From Hippopus hippopus (Eukaryota > Mollusca > Bivalvia > Cardiida > Cardiidae): a stretch of DNA of 64,000 nucleotides. Each line of letters opens with the position of its first letter. Within the stretch, counting starts at the first letter, position 1. Under the pieces are notes generated by a model. It made no database searches and was not told the origin of the DNA. It worked only from the letters and a program-made list of their open reading frames with translations. Positions 23,336-34,110 of this stretch are shown one piece after another. Both the position numbers and the translations under genes were made by a program. The DNA is taken from positions 41,400,129-41,464,128 of the forward strand of contig OX328109.1 in the NCBI GenBank assembly GCA_946811185.2, read 5' to 3'.

Positions 23336-23376
23336 GATCACATTATAAACATATCCACCAGCCCTGACCCCAACGG

Positions 23377-23625
23377 TCTGGCTTGGTAGCGCCATCGGGA
23401 ACGGACAGTGCTTGTAACCCGGGGGTAGTGGATTTGATTCCAAACTTGGCTTAATTCAAGTTCTTTTCCACGATTGGTGATAGTCTTTGGGACATGAATC
23501 ATACTCACTGCTAAACTTTGTTTTGACAGTGTTTAATGTTGGAAAGCAACCAGTTGCTTAATGAAAGAGGATAGAGCGAAAGACTGGTTTAAGTAAACTC
23601 AATGAATGCATGAATAAAAATAAAT
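23377..23625 (+). mobile_element. tRNA-derived SINE, diverged
   Basis: Body motifs ACGATTGGTGATAGTCTTTG and GAAAGCAACCAGTTGCTTAA. The B-box region is degenerate. Confidence 0.6.
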
Positions 23626-23687
23626 ATTTCTAAATTAACATTTAAGACGGGGTAAAACTCTACGCAAACAAGACAATTTCGGACCAG

Positions 23688-24100
23688 CTAACCATTTACC
23701 ACGCAATCCGGAGTTTTCACGACCATAGGATGAAGGTTTTTTAAAACATTGTGGGAAAAGGAGAAAGTGCTGGTAGCGTATTTGACTCGCGACCTGGTGG
23801 TTGCGGGTTCGATAACCGATTGCGGCAAACTTTTTTTCCGGCAACTTTTCGCCTCTTACCTAAGATGCAAGTGAGAATAGTAGTCAGTGGCTTGGAAAGA
23901 AAGTTATGTTCGTACAAGTGTGAGAAAGCCAAGAATTACATGCGTATGTGCACTGCGCGCCGTATTATGGCTTAAGCTGTTAAAAAACAGCGTTAAACTC
24001 CAATACAAAAGATGCATTTGGTGAGTTGGAAGGACAAATAACACTGTGGAAAATTGGTTACCAGCCGTTCACTAGTGTTTTCTCCTTTTCTAACCAAGCC
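23688..24100 (+). mobile_element. MITE family B split by a SINE
   Basis: The left half of family B (CCATTTACCACGCAATCCGG to GGAGAAAGTGCTGGTA) stops at about 23776. The right half core (ACCAGCCGTTCACTAGTG, TTTCTCCTTTTCTAACC) resumes at about 24060. Confidence 0.65.
23772..24010 (+). mobile_element. tRNA-derived SINE inside a family B MITE
   Basis: The head has B box GCGGGTTCGATAACCG. The body has TAGTCAGTGGCTTGGAAAGA and a CAGCGTTAAACTCCAATAC tail. Confidence 0.65.
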
Positions 24101-24195
24101 TTTTTTTGCTCAGGATCGCGAGAACACGTCGGTTTGAGTAAAGGTTTACTTCGTGCTTTTTTTTTTAGGAAAAAAAAACCCGCATTTTTATTTCC

Positions 24196-24420
24196 TTTTA
24201 CCACATAATCCCGGGATTTCAACAACCCTGATAAAGAAGTCTTTTGAAAACATAGTGGGAAAAGGAGAAAATGCAGTTAACCAGCACTTTCTCCTTTTCC
24301 CACAATGTTTTCTACCATTTGAAAGTCAGGATTCTTTCTTTGAGCAACATATGAATTGTCATCTGCAAATGCTTTCAATTTAGATGAGTCCAAATTTTTG
24401 TTCATGTGGTAAAGACTTTA
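24196..24420 (+). mobile_element. MITE family B copy
   Basis: TTTTACCACATAATCCCGGG, central palindrome at 24250-24310, right end CATGTGGTAAAGACTTTA. Confidence 0.85.
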
Positions 24421-24632
24421 CCCGTAGGCTGCTAAGCGTGACTCACTTACCGTTTGCGGACGGTGTAGTTCAAGATCGGACTGCACGGAACGTGAAGCCT
24501 GATCTTTGATCAACACTGTCCGAGAATGACATATTGTCCCCCACAAAATACCTTTGAAGTAGTAAAATTTGTTTTTAACTATCGGCTCAAAATTTTCATT
24601 TCACTTATTGAATATGATAAGGGTAAATAATT
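24415..24632 (+). mobile_element. MITE family A copy
   Basis: Abuts the previous element. GCGTGACTCACTTACCGTTT, hairpin at 24455-24525, right end ATATGATAAGGGTAAA. Confidence 0.8.
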
Positions 24633-24634
24633 GG

Positions 24635-24897
24635 TCTGCAGCATGCGAAAGGGGGCATTCGGACATTTGCGTAAAGTGTCGTCTCGGATCAGCCTGCGCA
24701 GTCCGCGCAGGCTAATCCGAGACGGCACTTTACGTCAACATTAAATTTTGTCCTACAGTAGACTTGCGTGAAACAGAAAATCACACACGATCGGAAAGTG
24801 TCGTCTCGGATCAGCCTCTGCGGACTGCACAGGCTGATCCGGGACGACAGTTTACGCAAATGTCCGAATGCCCCTTTTCACGTGTTGCAGGCCATAT
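24635..24897. mobile_element. MITE family D copy
   Basis: Abuts the family A copy. Both hairpins are present (24680-24735, 24797-24855), as are the inverted ends GGGGGCATTCGGACATTTGC and GCAAATGTCCGAATGCCCC. Confidence 0.85.
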
Positions 24898-25159
24898 ACA
24901 AACGCTGGCACGCCGAGACGATGATAATGAGCTAATATTTGATAACAGTCCGCAAAGCGTATCAGACAAACAGAACTCGACCGGGCCTTGACCGAGCGTT
25001 CACCTTCGGCCACAAAAATACACAGACACCGTTATAAAGCACTTCACTGAAACATCGACCCTTTCCCAAGGTTAACATTTTACAGCCGTATGAATTTATT
25101 TGAATGAACTGGCTGCCATAAATTGAAAAGCCGCTCCCTTCCCTTATCCTGCCAAATAA

Positions 25160-25348
25160 CTTAACCCTTATCCTGCCAAATAACTAAAAAGAAATTTTCG
25201 ATTCGATAGTAAAAACCCAAATATTGCTATCTCAAAATTATGTTTTAGGAAATAATATCTCCCTATCGGACAGTGTAGATCCAGTGTAGATCTTGGTCTA
25301 CAATGTCCACAAAAGATCAGTGAGTCGTGCTTAGCAGCCTAAGGGTTA
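25160..25348 (-). mobile_element. MITE family A copy with both TTAA ends
   Basis: Runs from TTAACCCTTATCCTGCCAAA to AGCAGCCTAAGGGTTAA. These ends define the family: CCCTTA inverted termini inside a TTAA duplication. The hairpin is shortened. Confidence 0.85.
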
Positions 25349-26100
25349 ATTGTTATGGATCTGTATTCACCAACTATTCATAACAACACTCTCAGTCTTA
25401 CTCTGAAGAAATTTGAAAGTAACACAACTTCTGATTGGCTAAACCATCTACACTGACTGCATTTACACATCGACCCTTTCCCACGATTAACATTTAACAG
25501 CTGTATAAGTTATTTGAACGAATTAAATGTCATGAATGCCAAGGCCGGCCTAAATTGTATTCTGATTCCCGAGGGTTTTCTTATGTTTAGAGGAACGGAA
25601 TTTATGATTGGCTAAATCATGGCAATTTGTTTGGCCAATCAGAAATTGTGCTACTGTCTAATTTAGAACTAGATTTTGAATGCTATTTATTCATGCCCAT
25701 GTTTAGGTCGCATGTAATGGAATTTCGTTACATCTCTGAGGCAGTTCACTTGTTTACGTATATGTTCACCTTGTTTACTTCTACTTCCTATTTACTCGTT
25801 AAACTGATAACCCGCATCACTTTTATCATCATCACTATCATCATCATCATCATCATCTTCGTCTTCTTCTTCTTCTTCTTCTCCTCTCCCTCCTTCTCCT
25901 CCTCCTCGTCCTCCTCCTTTTTCTTCTTCTTCTTCTTATTCTTCTTTTATAAGACTTATCGTTCGCTAGATTTTCGAGCTGTATTGATTGTTGATTGTCT
26001 GTTCCTAGAAAAAAATGATAGACAGTGGGTGGATTTATAGTAACTGAGTACACAAAATTAATTCACAGTTTATCACGTGTTCACCTTCATCTTGTAGAGC
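25349..26100. other. Unassigned, with a TCA/TTC microsatellite
   Basis: A TCA then TTC/TCC array at about 25828-25950 lies in otherwise unrecognised sequence. The flanking open frame owes its length to the array. Confidence 0.5.
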
Positions 26101-26264
26101 ATAATTAATGAGACATGTATAGATCAAGATCATACTGTACAGAATATGCCGTCTGCTACTGATCACTTTAGTTCTAGATGGTCAGAATTTTTCTGCGGTA
26201 AAAAATTCTGAACTCGTAATGTCTAGATGCTCACTATTCAATGTAAAGTTTCATTCAATTAGCA

Positions 26265-26495
26265 CTTTAACCATTTACCAAACCATCCCGTTTTGTTAGG
26301 ACCACGAGAAAGAAGTCTTTGAAAACATTGCGGGAAGAGGAGAAAATGCTGGTTACCAGCATTTTCTCCTTTTCCCACAGTGTTTTTCTACCGTTTCAGT
26401 AACAAATATCGTAGTTTGAGCCTCATCTAAATAATCGTCTGCAACTGCTTTGAATTTGAACAAGTTTTACATTTTGTTGTCTGATATAGAGTTAA
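26265..26495 (+). mobile_element. MITE family B copy
   Basis: AACCATTTACCAAACCATCC, palindrome 26330-26385, right end TTGTTGTCTGATATAGAGTTAA. Confidence 0.85.
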
Positions 26496-26597
26496 AAATA
26501 TTTTTTCATCAAGGTTACTCAAGCTTCCAACTTGATGCTCAAACTTGTAACCTGTTGCTCAAGGGATAAAGCAATAGTGATTTTAAACGTAACCGAG

Positions 26598-26680
26598 TCA
26601 TGCTCTGGGCTTGAATGCCTCTCCCTGATGCATTATACCAAACCAGTCATCACATAATCATAAATAATTTTTCATGGGAG
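26598..26680 (-). mobile_element. MITE family C fragment
   Basis: GAGTCATGCTCTGGGCTTGA and GATGCATTATACCAAACCAG match the left end of family C in reverse. The hairpin is absent. Confidence 0.6.
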
Positions 26681-26819
26681 TGTCCCTGGGCAAGCCCACT
26701 CATAGGACCAGCCTCTTACGGTTGAACCTCAGGACAGGACGAACATGAATTAGTAAGTCTTCGTCTTGATGACTTAAGTATTGTAGACAGCGGTGTAAGA
26801 TTTAGTGTATGATTTAGCA

Positions 26820-27050
26820 TTTACCTAACAAACCCAAGTTTTAACAATAGCGTGGGAGCAGACTTTTGAGAACATTGTGGAAGAAAAGGAATTGCTGGTA
26901 AAACCAGCATTTTCTTCTTTTTCCTACAATGTTTCTGCTCTTTCAAAGACAGAAATCGTAATCTAAGGCACTTTTACTTTGTCGTAGACTGCAAACGCAT
27001 TGAATTTTTTCAAAGCGTCCACAATTTTGTTGTTTGGTAAAGAGTTAACT
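26820..27050 (+). mobile_element. MITE family B copy
   Basis: TTTACCTAACAAACCCAAGT to TTGTTTGGTAAAGAGTTAA, with the palindrome at 26872-26935. Confidence 0.8.
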
Positions 27051-27061
27051 TTTCACAGTAA

Positions 27062-27340
27062 TCATATATGAGCCACGCTCTGGCAAAAGGGGAGTTAATG
27101 CATCTCTGTGATGCATTTACCAAGCAATTCATAACAAAGTTACTGATCCATAAAACCCACCTTGTCAAACAACTGACTGAATCATGCGGTAGAATGGTCC
27201 TTGGACATGCAGAAAATTTTGAACACAGCGAAAAGTTTCGGCCTATGTCAGCCTGCGCGGACTGCGTAGGCTGACATGGGTCGATACTTTTCGCAAATGT
27301 ATTAAGTCCCTTTTTCACAGAGCATGGCTCATATATGATT
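27062..27340 (-). mobile_element. MITE family C copy with both ends
   Basis: The ends are mutual complements, AATCATATATGAGCCACGC and GCATGGCTCATATATGATT. The strong hairpin lies at 27237-27290. Confidence 0.85.
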
Positions 27341-27904
27341 GTCGTTCTGTCTAGGTATCCCTCCATTGACCTGAAATTCAACTTGCAAAACGAGAATCCT
27401 ACTAGAAAGTTGAATGTTTGCGTCACGAGGTCAATGTACGGAGGTCACCTCTGACCACTGGAAAATATCGATTGCCATCCTTGTCTTGTTGTATACATGC
27501 GCGCATTCAAAGTGGACGAACTATTTTCTTTCGAAACGCATAAATGTAATGAAAATGCACAACATAATGATAAGACAAAGAATAATTAGATTATGAAATT
27601 AATTTTAAATTAATAGATTTGTGTGGATACATATCGGGCTATGATATTTCTAGATAATCCATCAAATACTCTCCACTGAAAAAGGTGATTTCGAAGGTAT
27701 TACCCTTTTAGCTTTGTATCGCGAGCCCTGCGATAGACTTCGTGGGGGGTATAGACTAGGATGAGACTTGTGGTACGCGAATTTTTACATTATTTGGCTT
27801 TTTTAAATATAATTTCACACTTTTTTTTTACGTCATCCATTTGAAATTATGTAAGGAATAAATTCGAAACGACGGTTTGATTGCTTTGGTTATTTGTCTT
27901 GGAC
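27341..27904. other. Unassigned
   Basis: No supportable exon or family match. Confidence 0.35.
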
Positions 27905-28490
27905 AGATAAAAGTTTCAGGCTGCTGAACGCGACAGTTTAGATCAAGATCAGACTGCACAGAATAAACAGTCTAATCTTCGGACTGAACTATCTGGTTTG
28001 GATGAGATTTTTCTGGTGAATTTTAATCATAAAAGATATTAGGGTTTTCACCATATTGGCTAGAAATATTCATTGAATTTGTCTAGCAGTGTAACCCTTT
28101 CAGTGCCAAAGTACCGAAGGGCTTTCGCAGAAGGAATAGTTCAAAATAAGACTTCACAGAACATGTAGTCTGATCTGAGTCTGTACTGTCTGCTTGTTTA
28201 GTCAAGCCCTTTCGCTTCTAAACTCTCTTGACTCTGCAGTGGATTGTAAAGATATAAATATATTTGTTGCTGAGGAGCTATTGGTAAACTCTTACAACGC
28301 CTTTCATAACTCTTTGCGGTCAGTGTAGATCAAGATCAGACTGCACAACGTGCAGTCTGATCTTTGATCTACACTGACCGTAATACTGAGACATTCTGGA
28401 CAAAAACTGTTTTGACACTGTAATAATTTCGGTCATATTTCCAGACTAAAAAACGTTTGTCTGCTTTATATAGCGCTTTAAGGGTTTAGT
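27905..28490. mobile_element. Three consecutive family A copies
   Basis: Degenerate copies at about 27915-28095 and 28095-28210 are followed by one with an intact hairpin (28316-28382, arms GTGTAGATCAAGATCAGACT). Each shows the GATCAAGATCAGACT-like core. Confidence 0.7.
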
Positions 28491-29134
28491 CAACGTAGGA
28501 GTGGCTAATTTGTACGTGATATATATGACGTTAGTGTATGACAGGGATTCTCAGTTAGAAATCCATGTGTTTTCACTGAACAGTTCTCGGGAGAAATAAA
28601 ACATATACATTAATACGTAAATTGTTTGTTAAAGAGTGGACATATTCTTAGATCTTTATGATTTCTTCTACAGAATATTAGTGATTATATTTAATATTAC
28701 TTAGTGAAATTTAAGAACGGATTTGTATAAATATAATCGTGAATACAAAAAAGGATTATTTTAAAGGGGAGATTGTCGGTGAAATATATACCTTTAATGA
28801 CTTTATAATTAACATTATTATATTTGTTTTAAGTTAAAGATACCTCGAATCCTGTGACGGACAACCATAATTGTAGTATCGTATGAATCAAAATTATAGA
28901 AAATGAATATCTTTTAAATACTGAAACAATATATTGAATATCTTCAAGTATACTGTGTGTAAAAAATAGTGACAGTTTCTTAAAGTTGACTCTCTGGACT
29001 ATTTTTGTTGAAGGATTAAATGCTGTGCAAAAAATGTATTTTTGTGTCCGTGAAATGACTTTATCAAATATAGGTAATGATAATTTTTTGTGTTCAAGGA
29101 ATACTTTCCTAAATAGTGACTTCGGTAAATTTCT
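28491..29134. other. AT-rich, unassigned
   Basis: Nothing recognised. The plus and minus frames entering from the right are driven by the adjacent microsatellite. Confidence 0.4.
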
Positions 29135-29175
29135 GTTCTTTCTTTCTTTATTTCTTCCTTCCTTCCTTCCTTCCT

Positions 29176-29206
<31 letters not shown>

Positions 29207-29330
29207 CTCTTTCTCTCTTTCTTTCTTTCGATCCAGTGATCCATCCATCGATCGATTGATGGATCGATGGATTCATCCATCCATCCATCCATCCATCCAT
29301 CCATCCATAATCATTATTATTATTACTATT
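29135..29330. repeat. (TTTC)n and (CCAT)n microsatellites
   Basis: CTTC/TTTC units (29140-29230), then ATCGATCG-type steps and a run of CCAT (29272-29310). Confidence 0.95.
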
Positions 29331-29509
29331 AATGTCATCGTCCATACTGTGGGTATAATCATTAGCATTGTTATTCATTTATTGTAAGAAATGGTGATTC
29401 AAGCGTTTTAAGGTGAACAAAGTGACTATTTACCCGGCCGTCGTGTACGCACCGATTAAAGCGGCACATTCGTACACGAGCGTTAGGGGGGTTGCGCACA
29501 CAAGAAATT

Positions 29510-29582
29510 GCTAACGGACGGACGGACGGACGACCGGGTGTATAACATAATACGACCCTTCGGGCGTATATAAAGGAAGCCA
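29510..29582. mobile_element. Pearl-like end with (ACGG)n and terminal hairpin
   Basis: An ACGGACGG run, then GGGTGTATAACATAATACGA and CGGGCGTATATAAAGG. Layout matches the ends at 49800-49865 and 63245-63350: an ACGG-type run, then a hairpin, then TATAAA. Confidence 0.4.
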
Positions 29583-29948
29583 GCTACGCCTGTGCATTTG
29601 TTCTGTGACACCCTGTATAAATGACTATTGCCGTGTGCTCCACTGAGACCGTTTACGCCGTGCCGGTTCACATGCCATTCCGCGTTTTGGCCCAACCCAT
29701 TTACACAGTGTACGTAAGAGTCCGATTCTTCAGTGCGGACACGACTGCATCGTGTACTGAATGAAGAAATCGGAAATAGCGCGCACGTTAGTCGTGCCTC
29801 CAAGACGATATTTCATCAGTCCGGGCACGACCGTCGGGCACCCAACAAGTTTTCCTTCATTGAGTACACGACAGTCGGCCTCGCAGTATGAATTTTCTTC
29901 AGTGTGTACACGACAGTCAGATAAATATCATCGGTCCTATGTGAAAGG

Positions 29949-30438
29949 TACGGTGGCACAAAAGTGACATGGAAGATATATTTTATACTACGTGCGCACG
30001 CAGTAGCTAATACGTGCGCACGTAATAAGTAATACGTGCGCACGCAGTAGTATTACGTGCGCACGTATTAGTTATTACGTGCGCACGTAATAATCCACCA
30101 ATCAGAATCATGAACGGAAGCCATTGTTTCAAGATGGAAGTGGAAGATAGACATTTATTGATCCTTATAAACTGATTGGTCGATTATTACGTGCACACGT
30201 AATAGTTATTACGTGCGCACGTATTAGTTAATACGTGCGCACGTATTAGTTACTGCGTGCGCACGTACTAGCAACTGCGTGCGCACGTAATAACTATTAC
30301 GTGCGCACGTATTAGCTACTGCGTGCGCACGTAATACTACTGCGTGCGCACGTATTACTTATTACGTGCGCACGTATTAGCTACTGCGTGCGCACGTAGT
30401 ATAAAATATATCTTCCATGTCACTTTTGTGCCACCGTA
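29949..30438. mobile_element. 490-bp element: perfect 117-bp TIRs, palindrome array
   Basis: The arms 29949-30065 and 30322-30438 are exact reverse complements, starting TACGGTGGCACAAAAGTGAC. The hexamer GAAAGG flanks both ends (29943-29948, 30439-30444) and is the likely target duplication. Inside are 15 copies of a palindrome around GTGCGCAC (one reads GTGCACAC), spaced 15-22 bp and written TACGTGCGCACGTA or TGCGTGCGCACGTA. The central spacer has two inverted CCAAT boxes (CCACCAATCAG at about 30093, CTGATTGGTCG at about 30172). No coding capacity. Arm identity implies a recent insertion or gene conversion. Confidence 0.85.
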
Positions 30439-30562
30439 GAAAGGTTTACTATGAAGTCGTTGTTATTATAACCATTATTTTATCCATTACATAAAGGACT
30501 ACTGTGACTACTACTACTGCTCTTACAACTACCACTACTCCTGCTAGTACTACAACATAGTT

Positions 30563-30830
30563 GAGCCATGCTCTGTGAAGATGGGGCTTAATGCATTTGC
30601 AAAAAAATATCGACCTATGTCAGCCTGCGCAGTCCGCGCAGGCTGACATAGATCGAAACTTTTTGCACTTTATAAATTTCCTGCATGTCAAAGAACCATT
30701 CTACTTCAAGATATGTTGGGTGTTATACAAAATGGATTTTATGTATCCATAACTATGTGCTGACTTGCCTGGTACAATGCATCACGAAGATACATTAAAC
30801 CCTGTTTTTTCAGAGCAAGGTTTAATTATT
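30563..30830 (+). mobile_element. MITE family C copy
   Basis: GAGCCATGCTCTGTGAAGAT, hairpin at 30607-30662, body GGATTTTATGTATCCATAAC and a degraded right end TCAGAGCAAGGTTTAA. Confidence 0.8.
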
Positions 30831-30850
30831 TCTGTTTGTTTTTATTTCAG

Positions 30851-30935
30851 ACTTACACAAATTGATGAGAAAACAATACAGGTATTAAACGAGTCTCTAA
30901 GAATCACCATTCCGGACACAGATAGAGTTTATAAG
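30851..30935 (+). CDS. Candidate 85-nt exon upstream of the plus-strand gene
   Basis: Preceded by a strong acceptor (pyrimidine-rich, TTTTTATTTCAG ending at 30850) and followed by the donor AAG|GTACGT at 30936. One frame is open and protein-like: it begins LTQIDEKTIQVLNESLRITI and continues PDTDRVYK, ending in phase 0. Joined directly to the exon at 31834 in that phase, it would hit TAG after 17 codons. So it is either an untranslated exon, belongs to another isoform, or is spliced to an acceptor I have not identified. No homology recognised. Confidence 0.4.
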
Positions 30936-31023
30936 GTACGTTTTGAGTTGTAAACGTTAATAGACTGAAATCGGTACAAATCACTCGTCAAATCTCTTAT
31001 GCTATACTGATTGGTTGTTTGGT

Positions 31024-31108
31024 AGGTAGGTAGGTAGGTAGGTAGGTTGGTTGTTTGGTTGGTTGGTTGGTTGGTTTGTCGGTCGGTCGGTCGGTCGGTC
31101 GGTCGGTC
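31024..31108. repeat. (GGTA)n(GGTT)n(GGTC)n microsatellite
   Basis: Three successive tetranucleotide arrays differing in the last base. Confidence 0.95.
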
Positions 31109-31109
31109 T

Positions 31110-31245
31110 ATAGATAGATTCCATTTAACACCGCTTCCAACATTACTTTAGCCATGTGACATCACAGTTTTTCACGTGTTCCTTTGATTTTACATCTATT
31201 GAACTGGACCTCTAAAGTGACTTGCTCATGGGCACTCCCTCTATT
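31110..31245 (-). mobile_element. SINE-like fragment, second type
   Basis: CATTTAACACCGCTTCCAAC (tail side) and CTCTAAAGTGACTTGCTCAT match the element at 61160-61395. Confidence 0.5.
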
Positions 31246-31251
31246 GGTTAA

Positions 31252-31445
31252 TGGTAAACTCCTCGTCAGACGACAAAATCTTTTGATTGTCTAAGTTGAA
31301 AACATTTTCAGGCAACATGTAAAATGTTCCTCACATGACGATCAGTTTTGAAAGGGTAGAAAACTTTGTTAGAAAAGGAGATTAAGTAGTTCTACTTTTG
31401 CACAACGTTTCAAGAAATTTCTTTTTCATAGTAGGCAGAGGCATG
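31252..31445 (-). mobile_element. MITE family B, diverged copy
   Basis: TAAACTCCTCGTCAGACGAC, then GGTAGAAAACTTTGTTAGAA. The palindrome is mostly lost. Confidence 0.55.
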
Positions 31446-31519
31446 TTAACGCACAATACGCAAGTGCGTAATGTAGAAAAAAATTGGAAAACGTTCTTCT
31501 ATCATTGTATAGAGCAACT

Positions 31520-31737
31520 GAATAATATAGCCTAAAGCAGCTGAAAAAATAGAAACTTTCAACAGATAAATAAAGGCTAAATATGGCGATTTCATCCTAT
31601 TTCTTTTCGATGGAAAATGTCACTGTATCGGACAGTGCAGATCAAGATCAGACAGCACGTTCTGTGCAGCCTGATCTTGATTTACACTATCCGCAAGAGC
31701 GCACTGCGTCGCGCTTAGTAGCTTACGGGTGAAAAGG
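31520..31737 (-). mobile_element. MITE family A copy
   Basis: Hairpin at 31630-31692 (GACAGTGCAGATCAAGATCA and its partner); right end GCGTCGCGCTTAGTAGC. It ends about 100 bp before the coding exon. Confidence 0.8.
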
Positions 31738-31833
31738 GACTCTCGATTCGGAAGACGTAACGATTCTGAACCCCTGTTGAAGCTCCTGGTAGGAAGAAGC
31801 TGGAGATTGTATAGTAAATTGTTTCTATTGCAG

Positions 31834-33433
31834 GTACAGCATTTACTCCACCACTTTGGTCAGTGCAGGAAAGGTCATGTCCAATAGCGACGCTCCTTTC
31901 ATGTCCAGTTCAACGGAATCGCCGCTTGACCTGACTGTAAAACGTCTCGACATGGACGACCACTCAAATGCCATGCAGGCCTACGAGTATGACAGATACT
32001 TGTCCTACAATAATACGATGACTGTGCCAATCACCTCGGAATATGTCTACAATCAATACCCCCAAACCTCGGCACCAGAAGAAGATTACCAATACACAAA
32101 CGGTTACTGTTCCGATATAGCTTACAATCAGAGGCCAGTTTATTCGAACTATCCCCTACCGGTGTCCCAACCGTCTTTCACAACCCAGACCGAGTCGTAT
32201 GGCTGTCCCCAGGGTCAGAATTGCGTTGATTCGTATAACACTTACGGGACACAGTCTCATTCTCCAACCTACGACAGCAGTATTATTCCTAAGAAGAGGA
32301 AAAATCTATGGCGGCCATATGATAGTAAACTCGCACAACAAGGAGGGGATATCGAGAGGGAAAGTGACAGTGGTTCGGACACTGCTTCCGGATCCAGTTC
32401 AGATCAGGAATACAAGACCACTTCACCCTCTGCAGACCCGGTGAAAAAGCGTAGAATACATCGTATGACCCACAGCAACAGGGAGTCCAGCATTAATGAC
32501 AAACCAGTGAAATCCGGTAGCCCAGGTGGTAATTATGGTATACATAATCAAGCTGATAAGTCCAAAAACGCCGATTGGTATGTGGCACCATCTAGCGATG
32601 AAACATTGGGCCCACTTCCGACAGCGACCTCTGATGGTACAGGTAGTAATATACCGCGGATTGCTGAAGACCGCGACAAACTGATCTCAGGTATGAAAAA
32701 ACGTGATATTTTCGGCTGGTCCCTCAAGCTGAAAACTCCGGCTGTCTCCGAAGACGTCACAATCAGTAATGAAATTGATGCTAGTCAAAATGATGAACAA
32801 AGAGTTTGCACAGATGGAAATAAAACATACATTGAGCTGCAAACAGTGAAGAAGACATCCTCACCCGAACCACAGCATGGGCAGAAACTGAAGGAAGAAC
32901 AATCATCGCCTCGATCTCATCTCGAGAATTGTTCATCAACTCCCCATTACACTGACTCGCAAAACGAGCAGAAAACAGACAATACAATATATAAAGCTAA
33001 TTTAAGTGAAAGCGAAAAGGAAAATAGAGTTTCAAATTACGTAGGAAAGAAAGTTTATATTCAGCGAAGAGATAATGTTATAGAATGTTGTAATGAAGCA
33101 GATTCTAAAAAGAAAGCAGAACCGGAAACAAAGAAAGGACTTTCTTTAATCGACCTTATAGAAGAAATAGAAGCATCGGCCCGAACGCAGGATAAAGACG
33201 AAGTAGAAAAGACGAATCAAAGAAATAGAAACATTGCTAAATTATTAGATCAATGTAATTATGTCAAATTGCAGGCCCTTGATTATCTAATGGCGAATGT
33301 GTTAATACAAGACAAGCAAACTCAGTTCAAATCGAAAAACGAGAAAGTTCAAAAAATGCTAAACGGGGATAAAATCAACTCGGTGAACATGCTAGATGTC
33401 GTGGAACTACAAGTGGAGATGGGACTCAATTGA
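31834..33433 (+). CDS. Unknown low-complexity, probably nuclear protein (terminal exon, 518+ aa)
   Basis: A terminal exon with acceptor TTTCTATTGCAG ending at 31833. The frame is open from the first base and stops with TGA at 33431-33433. The first in-frame ATG (31877-31879) gives 518 residues. An upstream exon ending with two codon bases could extend the frame. Residues 16-20 (PLDLT, followed by VKR) fit the PxDLS-type motif bound by the co-repressor CtBP. Residues 36-132 hold 17 tyrosines plus many Ser/Gln/Asn/Pro. Basic clusters KKRK (139-142, then NLWRPYD) and KKRR (190-193) could be nuclear localisation signals. A Ser/Asp/Glu-rich middle follows. The last 100 residues (from KKGLSLIDLIEEIEASA) look helical and charged. 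I see no zinc finger, homeobox, bZIP, transmembrane segment or signal peptide. Steady codon use with no stop over 1.6 kb argues for a real gene. Nuclear regulator is an inference; no family assigned. Confidence 0.8.
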
Positions 33434-33904
33434 TGAACATTTGCAGATTATAGTTTTCTTCAGGGATATTTTCTTTTATCGTTAGACGTGTTAGGTGATC
33501 ATCGAGGACCGTATTCACCATCCACACTGAGTGAATTCTTAACCTCTAATATTGCTTAAGCTTCAGAGGAATGTAACTTCAAATTTGCTAAACCGAATGC
33601 TTACTGCCAATCAGAAATTTCATTACTTTTAAGAGTTACCGATGTTTTTGAAATTGTTGGTGAATACGGGCCTTGGGTCATTTGCAATGAGATAGAAAGG
33701 TTGATAATCATGGTCTTTGTTGTTATGTTAATCAATACCCTATTGAAATAAGGATTAGAAAGTAACCAATCCTGGCTCAGGATCTGTTTGTCCATATGGA
33801 TAATGGATACTGCGAGTCTTAAAGGGAGATAATAAGGTTTTTTGTCAAAAGTTTGAGTTGAACTAGGCTATATATTGATTTATTCCAATTTATTTCTATT
33901 CAAC
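33434..33904 (+). other. Probable 3' UTR and flank of the plus-strand gene
   Basis: No further coding signal. The first AATAAA I see downstream is at 33927-33932, just inside the next MITE, so the polyadenylation site is undetermined. Confidence 0.35.
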
Positions 33905-34110
33905 TACCCTTTTAACTACCTTTTGAAATAAACTTTTGAAAACGTTTCAGTAATGAGAGGAAATGCTGGAAACCGTAATCTTTCTTTTTCTCACAACTAT
34001 GTATACCCTTTTCAAGCCAGAAATGATCTTTAAAGCCATATTTAATTTGTCGTCTGCTAAAGCTTCAATATGGACCTGTCTAGAATTTTGTCGTTTGATA
34101 AAGTGTTAAT
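33905..34110 (+). mobile_element. MITE family B copy
   Basis: ACTACCCTTTTAACTACC, then GAAACCGTAATC in place of the usual palindrome, right end TTTGTCGTTTGATAAAGTGTTAA. Confidence 0.7.

Noticed and set aside
25627..26053. 137-codon frame with a Phe/Ser-rich centre
   Set aside because: Its length depends on a TTC/TCC microsatellite; no recognisable domain.
28829..29387. Lys/Glu-rich and Trp-Met-Asp-Gly repeat frames
   Set aside because: Products of TTTC and CCAT tetranucleotide arrays.
29560..29582. TATATAAAGG as a core promoter
   Set aside because: It sits at the terminal hairpin of a pearl-like element. Similar TATAAA ends occur at 49858 and 63344, so it is more simply explained as repeat sequence.
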